Shown piece by piece: positions 14,606-21,514 of a DNA stretch of 23,705 bases. Source of the stretch: a virus. The stretch covers positions 1 to 23,705 of the IMG/VR virus record IMGVR_UViG_3300048999_000098. One strand, given 5' to 3'. Each line of letters starts with the position of its first letter. Within the stretch, counting starts at the first letter, position 1. The translations under genes were made by a program, and so were the position numbers. The notes beneath the pieces are model-generated. The model had not been told where the DNA came from, searched no databases, and saw only the letters and a list, made by a program, of their open reading frames with translations.

Positions 14606-15394
14606 ATGTCAGCAACTATATATGAAGATTTAGAGGATGCCATCGTAATAGCGCTGGCCCCTATCGGGCTTGCAGGTACCGTTGAAGTTGTGCTGTTCCC
14701 GGATGATGAAAGCGAGAAGAAAAAAGCGTTTTCAAAACCAAGAATATCGGTTAGTTACCATTCATTTACCGGAGGCGATCAGCTTGATACCGGGATGTCT
14801 ATTGCTGAAAAATCAATCAGTGTACAGGTAATGTTTGAGGCGAAGAAAACAAGGGGTCCATTAGGTATTTACGACCTGGAGGTACAGGCCGAGGCAATAT
14901 TAAATGGCCTAGAGTTACCAAACTACAAGCGTTTTACCATCGGTCAGTTTACCAGGAATGAGCGTACTCCTGACGGTATTTGGGTTTATAACCTGATTAT
15001 AAAAACTGAAGGCGTGAGCGCACAGAGTTTTGATGATATAACACCAAGGCTTGCGCCTACAGGGTTGGCGACTGCCGTATCAGCGTTGCCGCCGAAACTT
15101 ATAAACGCACGTGTTGATGATTTTAGCCCAAATGCCATTTCCCTGCATTATAATAAGTCTTTAAACCCTTCAATTATACCTGTAGCAAGTGATTTTGTAA
15201 TCGGATTAGGAAAGGTAATAACAGCAATTTCAATTATCTCAAACCGTGTATACATAACGGTAGATAGTATATACGACGAGCTTGATTTTGTTATCATAAC
15301 TTATAATCCAGGAGCAACACCAATACAGGATACTATAGGCAACTTAGCCGCTTCTTTGCTGGGAGAACCTGTATTGAACTATGTTGTAAACTAA
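14606..15394 (+). CDS. Gp37-like tail terminator protein with C-terminal SwmB-type Ig domain
   Basis: A protein of 262 residues. Residues ~1-145 (IYEDLEDAIVIALAPIG, then FSKPRISVSYHSFTGG, MSIAEKSISVQVMFEAKKTR, LGIYDLEVQAEAILNGLELP, RNERTPDGIWVYNLIIKTEG) resemble the Mu gp37 family, which caps the tail tube and is encoded just before the sheath, as here. Residues ~162-258 (PPKLINARVDDFSPNAISLH, then a VASDFVIGL strand, NRVYITVDSIYDELDFVIIT, and IQDTIGNLAA) match the SwmB-type beta-sandwich repeat known from bacterial surface proteins. A surface-adhesion domain fused to a tail terminator would sit at the neck of the virion. The first domain is a moderate call and the second a good one. Confidence 0.72.
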   Translation: MSATIYEDLEDAIVIALAPIGLAGTVEVVLFPDDESEKKKAFSKPRISVSYHSFTGGDQLDTGMSIAEKSISVQVMFEAKKTRGPLGIYDLEVQAEAILNGLELPNYKRFTIGQFTRNERTPDGIWVYNLIIKTEGVSAQSFDDITPRLAPTGLATAVSALPPKLINARVDDFSPNAISLHYNKSLNPSIIPVASDFVIGLGKVITAISIISNRVYITVDSIYDELDFVIITYNPGATPIQDTIGNLAASLLGEPVLNYVVN

Positions 15395-15400
15395 ACATAA

Positions 15401-15433
15401 GCCCCCTCTAAATCTCCCCTGGCAGGTGAGGCT
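15401..15433. repeat. Decayed GC-rich palindrome of the TCTCCCC family
   Basis: CCCCCTCTAAATCTCCCCTG then GCAGGTGAGGCTTTAA: same layout as at 13644 but with right-arm mismatches, so the stem is broken. This looks like a degenerating copy. It lies between the tail terminator stop and promoter 4. Confidence 0.75.
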
Positions 15434-15449
15434 TTAATATTATGCATCA

Positions 15450-15495
15450 AATGTGAAATAATGTATACTTATTTCACATTTTTTCATTATATTTA
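15450..15495 (+). promoter_or_regulatory. Late-type promoter 4: palindromic version of the GTGAAA operator plus TATATTTA box
   Basis: AATGTGAAAT (15450-15459) and ATTTCACATT (15471-15480) form a perfect 10-bp inverted repeat around a centred GTATAC (15463-15468). Here the second GTGAAA half-site is inverted rather than direct. Outer spacing stays about the same, so a protein contacting two half-sites two helical turns apart could bind both arrangements. TATATTTA, one base from the -7 consensus, follows at 15488-15495, and the sheath ATG is at 15531. It probably drives the tail operon. Confidence 0.65.
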
Positions 15496-15530
15496 CATTT
15501 TAATAAAATAAAACCCAAAACTAAAAACAT

Positions 15531-16958
15531 ATGCCATTTTTTCATGGAACCAAAGTGGATGACGTAGCGGCGCTGCTGATTTCTATTGCCCAGGTTAACG
15601 GTAGTACTATAGCCCTTGTGGGTACAGCACCCGACGGCCCGGCTGGTATGACCTTAGTAAGCTCACCTGCCGACGCTGCCCGGTTTGGTAAAAGTGTTTT
15701 TGATGGCCGTACTATTCCCCATGCGCTCGACGCAATTATAGGGCAGGGAACCAGCCAGGTTATAGTTATTAACTGTTTTAAAGCAGGTCATTTAGTAGCT
15801 GTTGCTGCCGAGGCTGTAGTCGTGCCGGTTGGTTTTGTTGTACCTTTGGCTCATGTGCCGGTAGGTCCGATAATTGTTGAAACTGCCGCACCGGTTATTT
15901 TGGTTAATGGTGTTGATTACAGCTATAATGCAGGCGATAAGTTTTTCACTATTCTTACTACCCGCACCTATATTGCCACTACTGCGCTTACTGTTGCTTA
16001 CAGCTACTTTAATTCTGCATTGGTTTTGGCTACTGATATTATTGGTGGTATAGATGGTGTTACAGGTGTAAGAACTGGTATTGCTTTGCTTGACTTGTGT
16101 TTTGCTATTACAGGCTTAACACCAAAAATACTTATCGCACCTATCCATTCAGAAACACAAACCGTTAACGACGCGCTGCTTTTACAGGCAGGTAAGCTTC
16201 GTTCCCGTGTTATTAACGATTCGCCAAGTGGTACAACCATTGCCGGAGCAGTTGCTTCGCGCGGTAATTTAGGAACTTATGTGAATTGGAATAGCTCAAA
16301 CCCGCGTCTTGTACCGGTGTTTCCTTACGTATTTAAACCAGACCCATTAAATCCCAATACTCCTGGTCAGCCTTTTCCTTATGCTGCATATTTTGCCGGC
16401 ATGTGGGCCGCTTCTATCAACAAGAACGGTATACAGCGCTCGCCGAGCAACTTGTCTATGGCTGGTTTTACTACCCCCGTAGTACCCATTTCTTTTACCA
16501 TAGGTGATAACACCTGCGATGCTTCCATATTGAATGCGGCAGGTATCAATAGCATCTGTTCCGCCTTTGGCACAGGACCTAAATCATGGGGTAACAGAAG
16601 CGCAGCGTTCCCGGCGTCAAACGGTATCTCTACCTTTTTATCTGTGCTATTAGTACAGGATATTATTGACGAGAGCGTACAAATGGCGTCATTGGCTTAC
16701 CAGGATTTACCTTTGGATCTAGCCCTGATAGACAGTATAGTATCTGCCGTTAACGCGCTGTTGAATAGTTTAAAACTATCAAAGGCAATTATTGATGGCG
16801 AGGCTTATTACGATCAAAATCTTAATACGCCTACACAATTAGCTACAGGTCAGGTAATTATAAGCTACAGGGACTTACCGCCGCCACCGGCTGAAGGTGT
16901 TACCTTCCAAAGCTTTATTGATATATCGCTGTTCGTGAGTTCGGGATTGGCGGGGTAA
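15531..16958 (+). CDS. Contractile tail sheath protein
   Basis: A protein of 475 residues. The start MPFFHGTKVDDVAALLISIA, then STIALVGTAPDGPAG, is typical of P2 FI/Mu L-type sheath proteins. A beta-rich insertion domain follows (residues ~85-170, DYSYNAGDKFFTILTTRTYI). The core has IIGGIDGVTGVRTGIALLDL, TPKILIAPIHSETQTVNDAL and YAAYFAGMWAASINKNG. The C-terminal ring-forming part includes QDIIDESVQMASLAY and VIISYRDLPPPPAEGVTFQS. It polymerises round the tube and contracts on adsorption, so the phage has a myovirus-type tail. Length is normal for the family. It is followed by the tube gene. Confidence 0.93.
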   Translation: MPFFHGTKVDDVAALLISIAQVNGSTIALVGTAPDGPAGMTLVSSPADAARFGKSVFDGRTIPHALDAIIGQGTSQVIVINCFKAGHLVAVAAEAVVVPVGFVVPLAHVPVGPIIVETAAPVILVNGVDYSYNAGDKFFTILTTRTYIATTALTVAYSYFNSALVLATDIIGGIDGVTGVRTGIALLDLCFAITGLTPKILIAPIHSETQTVNDALLLQAGKLRSRVINDSPSGTTIAGAVASRGNLGTYVNWNSSNPRLVPVFPYVFKPDPLNPNTPGQPFPYAAYFAGMWAASINKNGIQRSPSNLSMAGFTTPVVPISFTIGDNTCDASILNAAGINSICSAFGTGPKSWGNRSAAFPASNGISTFLSVLLVQDIIDESVQMASLAYQDLPLDLALIDSIVSAVNALLNSLKLSKAIIDGEAYYDQNLNTPTQLATGQVIISYRDLPPPPAEGVTFQSFIDISLFVSSGLAG

Positions 16959-16970
16959 GCCTCACCCCGG

Positions 16971-16990
16971 CCCTCTCCAAGGGGAGAGGG
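16971..16990. repeat. GC-rich palindrome CCCTCTCC-AAGG-GGAGAGGG
   Basis: A perfect 8-bp stem preceded by GCCTCACCCCGG, between the sheath stop and the tube start. It has no T run, so it is not an obvious terminator. Confidence 0.88.
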
Positions 16991-17030
16991 AGTTAGAAAT
17001 TTAAGTTTTTATTTTTAAAAGTTTAATAAA

Positions 17031-17555
17031 ATGTCATACGATAAAAAATATTCAAGGTTAACAAATGGTAACTTGTTTGTTGATGGTAATAATATGTACG
17101 CCAAGGTTGAGGAAATTACCAACCCTGAAGTTAAAGCGTCTATGAGTGATCATAAGGTATTGGGGGGTATTGGTAAAATAGAGCTACCTAATGGTTATGA
17201 TAAAATGGAGGCTTCGTTTAAACTTAACGGTCCATTGGATGAAATTGCCGCTATGTCGGCCAATGTAAAATCTTCTCACGAGGTAATTTTCAGAGGTAGC
17301 GTTGAAGGGTTTTCTGGTCAGGACATTGTTTCAGAGCGTCCCTATGTTTGTATATGGAGGGGTACTTTTAAAAACTCACCGGGCGGCGCGCAAAAACAGC
17401 ATGAAAATGTTGAATTGATGTATACCATGAATATCACTTATTATAAGTTGATGATTAATGGTGTGTCTCTTGTGGAAATTGACATTGTTAACAATATACT
17501 TAAGGTTAACGGTGTTGATTTATTGGCTAAGTACAGGGCTAATTTGGGGCTGTAA
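17031..17555 (+). CDS. Tail tube protein (P2 FII-like)
   Basis: A protein of 174 residues that follows the sheath, as is usual. It has the family pattern: YSRLTNGNLFVDGNNMYAKV, then EITNPEVKASMSDHKVLGGI, IELPNGYDKMEASFKLNG, RPYVCIWRGTFKNSPGG and ELMYTMNITYYKLMING. Six-fold rings of this protein stack to form the inner tube through which DNA passes. Length fits the P2 FII family (~170 residues). The C-terminal VEIDIVNNILKVNGVDLLAK matches the usual end. Confidence 0.92.
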   Translation: MSYDKKYSRLTNGNLFVDGNNMYAKVEEITNPEVKASMSDHKVLGGIGKIELPNGYDKMEASFKLNGPLDEIAAMSANVKSSHEVIFRGSVEGFSGQDIVSERPYVCIWRGTFKNSPGGAQKQHENVELMYTMNITYYKLMINGVSLVEIDIVNNILKVNGVDLLAKYRANLGL

Positions 17556-17560
17556 AACAC

Positions 17561-17615
17561 AAGGTTAAAGGCGAAAGGTAAAAGGATAAAGGCAACCCCT
17601 TAATGTATTTTACCT
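17561..17615. repeat. AAAGG-type repeat and small hairpin
   Basis: Degenerate AAGGTTA, AAGGCGA, AAGGTAA, AAGGATA words (17561-17592) are followed by a complementary TTTTACCT (17608-17615). This pairs with AGGTAAAA (17576-17583) as an 8-bp stem. The array again faces its complement across a short loop. Confidence 0.55.
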
Positions 17616-17655
17616 ATCGTATTTTTTTATCACCACACAACAAAACAAGTAAATA

Positions 17656-18123
17656 ATGACCGATAAAAAAACAGGAGCTATACATCCAATTCATAAAGTA
17701 GTTAAAGAGACTGAAAAGTCTACAGGAGATCAGTTGGTTGAAAATTTAAAAAAGGTAAAACTTTCTGATAAAGTCGCCGGACTATCTGGCGATGAAAAGA
17801 AGAAAGCTTTTGAGCTTATTGATATGTGGGCCGGGCAAATGGCTATTGCCAAGATACCTGTAGTTGCTACTGACTGCACTATTGAAATGGATTTGATGAA
17901 GGGTGGCCATATAAAAATTATTCCACCTACAGGCTACAATGTTATGCAAGGTAAGCGACAAATGGAGGTTACCGACAAAGAGAATATATTGCCTACTTAC
18001 ATCATGGTATCCTGCGCTGAAATTGACGGTAAGCCAATGGCTATGCACGACTTGAATGAAAGGTTAACAGCCAGAGACTTTAATATCCTATTTGGTTATT
18101 TCTGTAGGTTAAATTTGTTATAA
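17656..18123 (+). CDS. Tail assembly chaperone, unshifted product (gpE-like)
   Basis: A protein of 155 residues. The core IHPIHKVVKETEK (with GAI start), VKLSDKVAGLSGDEKKKAFE, VVATDCTIEMDLMKGGHIKI, then MHDLNERLTARDFNILFGYF resembles the P2 gpE/Mu gp41 type of tail assembly chaperone, which coats the tape measure before the tube polymerises. Position between the tube and tape measure genes is diagnostic. The last codons contain a -1 slippery heptamer, and a longer product is predicted in the entry that shares this start. Confidence 0.85.
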   Translation: MTDKKTGAIHPIHKVVKETEKSTGDQLVENLKKVKLSDKVAGLSGDEKKKAFELIDMWAGQMAIAKIPVVATDCTIEMDLMKGGHIKIIPPTGYNVMQGKRQMEVTDKENILPTYIMVSCAEIDGKPMAMHDLNERLTARDFNILFGYFCRLNLL

Positions 18124-18254
18124 CCCCTGTCCACATTGCTTATGTGGCAGAAAATACCGGTTGGGGGTACGGTGAAATTATGGGGATGACATGCCAGGAT
18201 ATTTATTTTTGGGCATCCGAATTTTTGGGCTTGAATAAATTGAGAGGGATTTAG
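17656..18254 (+). CDS. Tail assembly chaperone, -1 frameshift product (gpE+E'-like)
   Basis: Slippage on A-AAT-TTG (18111-18117) would move the ribosome from the gpE-like frame into the -1 frame just before the TAA at 18121. It would add 45 residues: VITPVHIAYVAENTGWGY, then GEIMGMTCQDIYFWASEF, ending LGLNKLRGI. That extension looks like the second half of known frameshifted chaperones (Asn-Thr-Gly-Trp start, QDIYFWASEF helix). It has no start codon of its own and is open only in this window of frame overlap (a TAG closes it at 18105). Total ~199 residues. Programmed frameshifting here is conserved in many tailed phages. The shift efficiency and any stimulatory hairpin are not determined. Confidence 0.78.
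18111..18117 (+). promoter_or_regulatory. -1 ribosomal slippery heptamer A-AAT-TTG
   Basis: It fits X-XXY-YYZ in the gpE-like frame (codons AAT and TTG, slipping to AAA and TTT). It is the only such heptamer between the -1-frame TAG at 18105 and the 0-frame TAA at 18121, so it is the most likely shift site. Confidence 0.75.
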
Positions 18255-18328
18255 TCATTAGTCATTAGTCATTAGTCATTAGTCATTAGTCATTAGTCAT
18301 TAGTCATTAGTCATTAGTCATTAGTCAT
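18252..18328 (+). repeat. TAGTCAT heptamer array, 11 perfect units
   Basis: Eleven identical copies of TAGTCAT, the longest and most uniform array in the window. The first TAG is the stop codon of the frameshifted chaperone. The array ends 13 bp before the tape measure ATG, so it is the whole intergenic region. Such perfect copies suggest recent expansion. Confidence 0.97.
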
Positions 18329-18341
18329 TTAATAATCAATC

Positions 18342-20270
18342 ATGGCGGTAGGTAAGTATCTTGAATTAGCGGTTATACTGAAGGCGTTCGATCAAATGTC
18401 GGGCACCGTTAAGAACGCTTTAGGTAATGCCGAGGCTGGATATAAGTCACTTGCCAATAGTCACGAACGCGCCCAGGAGCACATGCAAAAGGGTCTTACT
18501 ATGGGTGCCGGTGCTTTTGTTGCTATTGACGCCCTTAAGAGCCTTGCCGATAAATATGGCGATGTAGATGCCGCGCAACGGCAGTTACGCATATCTGAAA
18601 TGAAGCCTGGCGGCGTTATTGATAACGAAGCCTTCGAAAGGCAAATGACGCTCGTCAAAGCTCTTTCTGCCGCCTACGGAGAACACCAAACATCCTATAT
18701 TGACATGATCAGGGTAATGAAAAATTACCACCTTGACGATAAGGATATTCTTGGAGGCACTGGCAAGTCTGTTGCCTTGTTGTCAAAACTGTTTCAGTCG
18801 TCGCCTGATGCAGGAGCCTTGTTCGCCTCCAGGATGAAAACGGATTTCCGGGTAAATCCTGACGAAATGGGCAAAATGGTTGATATGGCTATCCGTTTAA
18901 AGCAATTAAATTCAGGGTTAAGCGGTGAAGAAATGCTTCATAACCTTACCGAGTTTTCGGCAGGCATAGCGCTTTCATCCCAAAATTTAGGTATGAAAGG
19001 CGCTAAGGATGCTTCGGAATTACAGGTACTTGGCGCAATGTACACAGCCAAAGGTATACCGGCAGAACAGGTTGCCACTACCCTGCGCCGTATTTTTGAA
19101 AATATAACAAAGCCCGACAGGCTTAAGAAAATGGATGAAGCCGCAGCAAAATACGGCAGGCATTTACATTTTTTTGATAGGAAGGGAAACTTTGAGGGGA
19201 TTGATAATTTCGTGGCGCAGCTTGGCACCTTAAAGAATTTAAAACCAAGTGCCGTAACTGAAATATTGGGCGTGTTAGGATCAGCGCAAGGTATGAGCAG
19301 TGTGATGCTTAAGAACATTGCGAAGTTTGGTACCGATGACTTTTTAGATTTTAATAATAACTATGCCAACCAGGGGACGCCAGAGCAGAAGTTAAACGAA
19401 ATGATGGGTGGACAGACAGAGCAGCTTAAAAAGGCGGCTGTTGATCTGGAAAATTTAGAGGTTGTGCTTGGCCAAGGATATAATCCAGCCGTTAAAGAAG
19501 GTGCAAACTTATCTCAAAAGTTTTTTGGTTTTATTACCGATTTCGCGTCCAATCACGGTATAATAACAGGTGTTGCAGAAGCTGTAGTCGGTTTAGGCGG
19601 GGCTTTAATGATTGCTGGTTCCGCGTTTCATTTCGCCTCTGCTGCATGGAATTTATGGGGCGCAGGTAGCATTTTTAGATGGATAGCAGGTAGCGACATT
19701 TGGTCTGGCATAACAATGGGTGCCGAAAGTTTCGCTATGTCATTACTTAAAATACCTTCGCTCATAGGCGAGATAGGTACAGCACTGACAGAATTAGGAG
19801 TAGTTGGCTCCCTTGGGCTTGGTGCTATCATTGCGGAAATGGCTTACTTTCCTTACAAGATGTTTACAGAACATCAAAAAGACGTAGAAGCCTCTGCTGA
19901 ATACCTCGCTGATTTAGCTGCGCACCCTTACGAACATAAGTTTACCGCTCTGTCACAGGCTGATATTGATGATTTTAACAAGCATAAAAAAAACGCATCT
20001 GTTAAAAAGTCAGAATTTGAATATCATAGTCCATTTCAAAACCGTCCCGACATTACCAATGATCTAAAAAACGATTTGGGAAGGGGTAAATCATTAGTGA
20101 CCGACCATCAAAAACCGACGATTGTTTACAGTCCTACTATAAATATAAACGGCAATACACCGGTTACTAAGAAAAGCATTGCCGATACATTAAGTGAGCA
20201 TGGCAATAAGTTACTGGAGTTGATAAATAAAAATCATAACGATCATTTGAGGACGTCGTTTAGTCATTAG
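18342..20270 (+). CDS. Phage tail tape measure protein
   Basis: A protein of 642 residues whose length sets tail length (about 0.15 nm per residue would give a ~95-nm tail; this is an estimate). The start MAVGKYLELAVILKAFDQMS, followed by NAEAGYKSLANSHERAQEHM and MQKGLTMGAGAFVAIDALKS, is typical of Mu/P2-type tape measures. The middle is helical (VATTLRRIFENITKPDRLKK, LKNLKPSAVTEILGVLGSAQ). Hydrophobic segments lie at about residues 405-440 and 470-505 and may insert in the membrane during DNA ejection. The C-terminus TIVYSPTININGNTPVTKKS then LSEHGNKLLELINK is also characteristic. The TAG stop forms part of a TAGTCATTAG repeat. Confidence 0.93.
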   Translation: MAVGKYLELAVILKAFDQMSGTVKNALGNAEAGYKSLANSHERAQEHMQKGLTMGAGAFVAIDALKSLADKYGDVDAAQRQLRISEMKPGGVIDNEAFERQMTLVKALSAAYGEHQTSYIDMIRVMKNYHLDDKDILGGTGKSVALLSKLFQSSPDAGALFASRMKTDFRVNPDEMGKMVDMAIRLKQLNSGLSGEEMLHNLTEFSAGIALSSQNLGMKGAKDASELQVLGAMYTAKGIPAEQVATTLRRIFENITKPDRLKKMDEAAAKYGRHLHFFDRKGNFEGIDNFVAQLGTLKNLKPSAVTEILGVLGSAQGMSSVMLKNIAKFGTDDFLDFNNNYANQGTPEQKLNEMMGGQTEQLKKAAVDLENLEVVLGQGYNPAVKEGANLSQKFFGFITDFASNHGIITGVAEAVVGLGGALMIAGSAFHFASAAWNLWGAGSIFRWIAGSDIWSGITMGAESFAMSLLKIPSLIGEIGTALTELGVVGSLGLGAIIAEMAYFPYKMFTEHQKDVEASAEYLADLAAHPYEHKFTALSQADIDDFNKHKKNASVKKSEFEYHSPFQNRPDITNDLKNDLGRGKSLVTDHQKPTIVYSPTININGNTPVTKKSIADTLSEHGNKLLELINKNHNDHLRTSFSH

Positions 20271-20280
20271 CCTCACCCTG

Positions 20281-20299
20281 CCCTCTCCAAAGGAAAGGG
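20281..20299. repeat. GC-rich palindrome CCCTCTCC-AAA-GGAAAGGG (one mismatch)
   Basis: Same family as 14552 and 23553, preceded by GCCTCACCCTG and following two TAGTCAT-type units. One arm carries a mismatch. Confidence 0.85.
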
Positions 20300-20320
20300 T
20301 TAAAATATATTAATTAAAAA

Positions 20321-21172
20321 ATGTACGCACAATTAGGCGCAATTAAGTTTGACGGGTTGTTTTCCTTTCACGAGTTTGAGCGGGTTAGCGAAGCTAAGTA
20401 CGCCGAGGTTGATTTGATCGGCGGCAAGCCTGATCTGCAACGCACCGGCGATGCGCTTATTGATATTAATGTTAATTTTCGTTTCCATGAAAGCTTTTGC
20501 GATTGCGAGGCGAGTTTTTCAGCTATAGAAGCCTATCGCCTTAATGGTGATATATTACCTTTCGTAAACGGATATGGAACCATATTAGGAAACTTTGTTA
20601 TTGAAAAGATAAAACAGAATGTATTAAATACTGATACTTTCGGGCGTGTTACCTTGTGTGAATGCGAGGTAGCCTTAAAAGAATATGCCGACCCTAACCG
20701 GGCGGTAACTGTAAGTAATAATGCTAAAACCAATGCGCTTGCGTTGTCAGCCACTTCTTTAACCGTAAATATAGTAAGCATCCCACCAAACCCTAACGCT
20801 GACATTTTTAATTCGATGTCGATTATTTCGGTTGGTTCTGGCAGTGTTATAGACGGTGTAAATAAGGCTTCGGCAGATAGTGCAAACGTTGTTTCGTACT
20901 TTAAAAATGCGGTTGCAGCAGCAAACCAAACCTATAACGAAGCCAATAAGTTAGAAACAAAAATAACCGACTATATAGCCCAGGGAGCAGGCGCTTATAC
21001 AGGCATGTTGGCTATGATAACGGCTGTGAAAGCAAATCTTACTGCCCTTAAAACATCGCTGGCCTCTGGCGATATTGCTGGCGCTGTTGGTGGGTTGGCG
21101 ACGTTTCAGTCGTCTATTTTTCAGTTAAATACATTGGCGCTGCCGGTGCAGGAGTTGCTTATTTTACGTTGA
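20321..21172 (+). CDS. U: gpU-like tail/baseplate protein with long C-terminal extension
   Basis: A protein of 283 residues. The first ~135 residues match the P2 gpU family: MYAQLGAIKFDGLFSFHEFE, then KYAEVDLIGGKPDLQRTGDA, FSAIEAYRLNGDILPFVNGY and GTILGNFVIEKIKQN. gpU acts at the end of the tail in P2-type phages and its gene usually lies beside the tape measure and X genes. The family is about 150-160 residues. Here ~125 extra residues follow, rich in Ala, Thr and Asn and predicted helical (AVAAANQTYNEANKLETKIT, ALKTSLASGDIAGAVGGLAT). Their role is unknown. Confidence 0.85.
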   Translation: MYAQLGAIKFDGLFSFHEFERVSEAKYAEVDLIGGKPDLQRTGDALIDINVNFRFHESFCDCEASFSAIEAYRLNGDILPFVNGYGTILGNFVIEKIKQNVLNTDTFGRVTLCECEVALKEYADPNRAVTVSNNAKTNALALSATSLTVNIVSIPPNPNADIFNSMSIISVGSGSVIDGVNKASADSANVVSYFKNAVAAANQTYNEANKLETKITDYIAQGAGAYTGMLAMITAVKANLTALKTSLASGDIAGAVGGLATFQSSIFQLNTLALPVQELLILR

Positions 21173-21245
21173 AAGGTTTAAAAGTTGGAAGGTTGAAAAG
21201 TTAAACATCTCAATCATAAAAATAACATTTCAACTTTAAAACCTT
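21173..21245. repeat. Inverted GTTGGAAA-type arrays between U and X (hairpin)
   Basis: The left arm 21173-21194 (AAGGTTTAAAAGTTGGAAGG and onward) pairs with the right arm 21224-21245 over 22 positions with 3 mismatches, loop ~29 nt. It is of the same word family as the hairpin at 6830-6866. Confidence 0.7.
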
Positions 21246-21266
21246 ACAACATTACAACAATAAAAA

Positions 21267-21488
21267 ATGGGAAATTTATCATATACCACTACGGGTGGGG
21301 AAAATTGGGGTATGCTAAGTTATAAATATTATGGCGATGAAGGGTTGTTTAAGTTGATTACTGACGCCAATCCTCTTGTTGCTATTACACCTATTTTACC
21401 TGCCGGTATAACTTTAGCTATTCCAATTGTACAGCCGCCAGATAGTAGTATTAATGCGGCGTTATTACCGGCGTGGAAGCGTGTTTAG
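21267..21488 (+). CDS. X: gpX-like tail protein (LysM-like)
   Basis: A protein of 73 residues: YTTTGGENWGMLSYKYYGDE, then LFKLITDANPLVAITPILPA and GITLAIPIVQPP. This is the pattern of the P2 gpX family: a small LysM-like fold with a G-(E/D)-W start, a YYG turn, an ANP helix and a final LPAG-x-x-L-x-IP. The protein binds peptidoglycan or the baseplate hub during tail assembly. It normally lies between U and D genes. Here a Nudix gene separates it from D. Its TAG stop starts the TAGTCAT array. Confidence 0.9.
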   Translation: MGNLSYTTTGGENWGMLSYKYYGDEGLFKLITDANPLVAITPILPAGITLAIPIVQPPDSSINAALLPAWKRV

Positions 21489-21513
21489 TCATTAGTCATT
21501 AGTCATTAGTCAT
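21486..21513 (+). repeat. TAGTCAT heptamer array, four units
   Basis: Four perfect TAGTCAT units. The first TAG is the stop codon of the X gene, and the Nudix ATG comes 2 nt after the last unit, so the array is the complete intergenic region. Confidence 0.96.
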
Positions 21514-21514
21514 T

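Noticed and set aside
16971-16990. Rho-independent terminator between sheath and tube
   Set aside because: The hairpin is strong but has no T run, the same palindrome appears within coding sequence elsewhere, and the genes on either side must be co-expressed.
18252-18328. Possible CRISPR array
   Set aside because: There are no spacers. The 7-bp unit is repeated directly head to tail, so it is a simple tandem array.
18938-19318. 126-residue minus-strand frame in the tape measure gene
   Set aside because: It overlaps a well-supported tape measure protein and has no start signal or recognisable domain.
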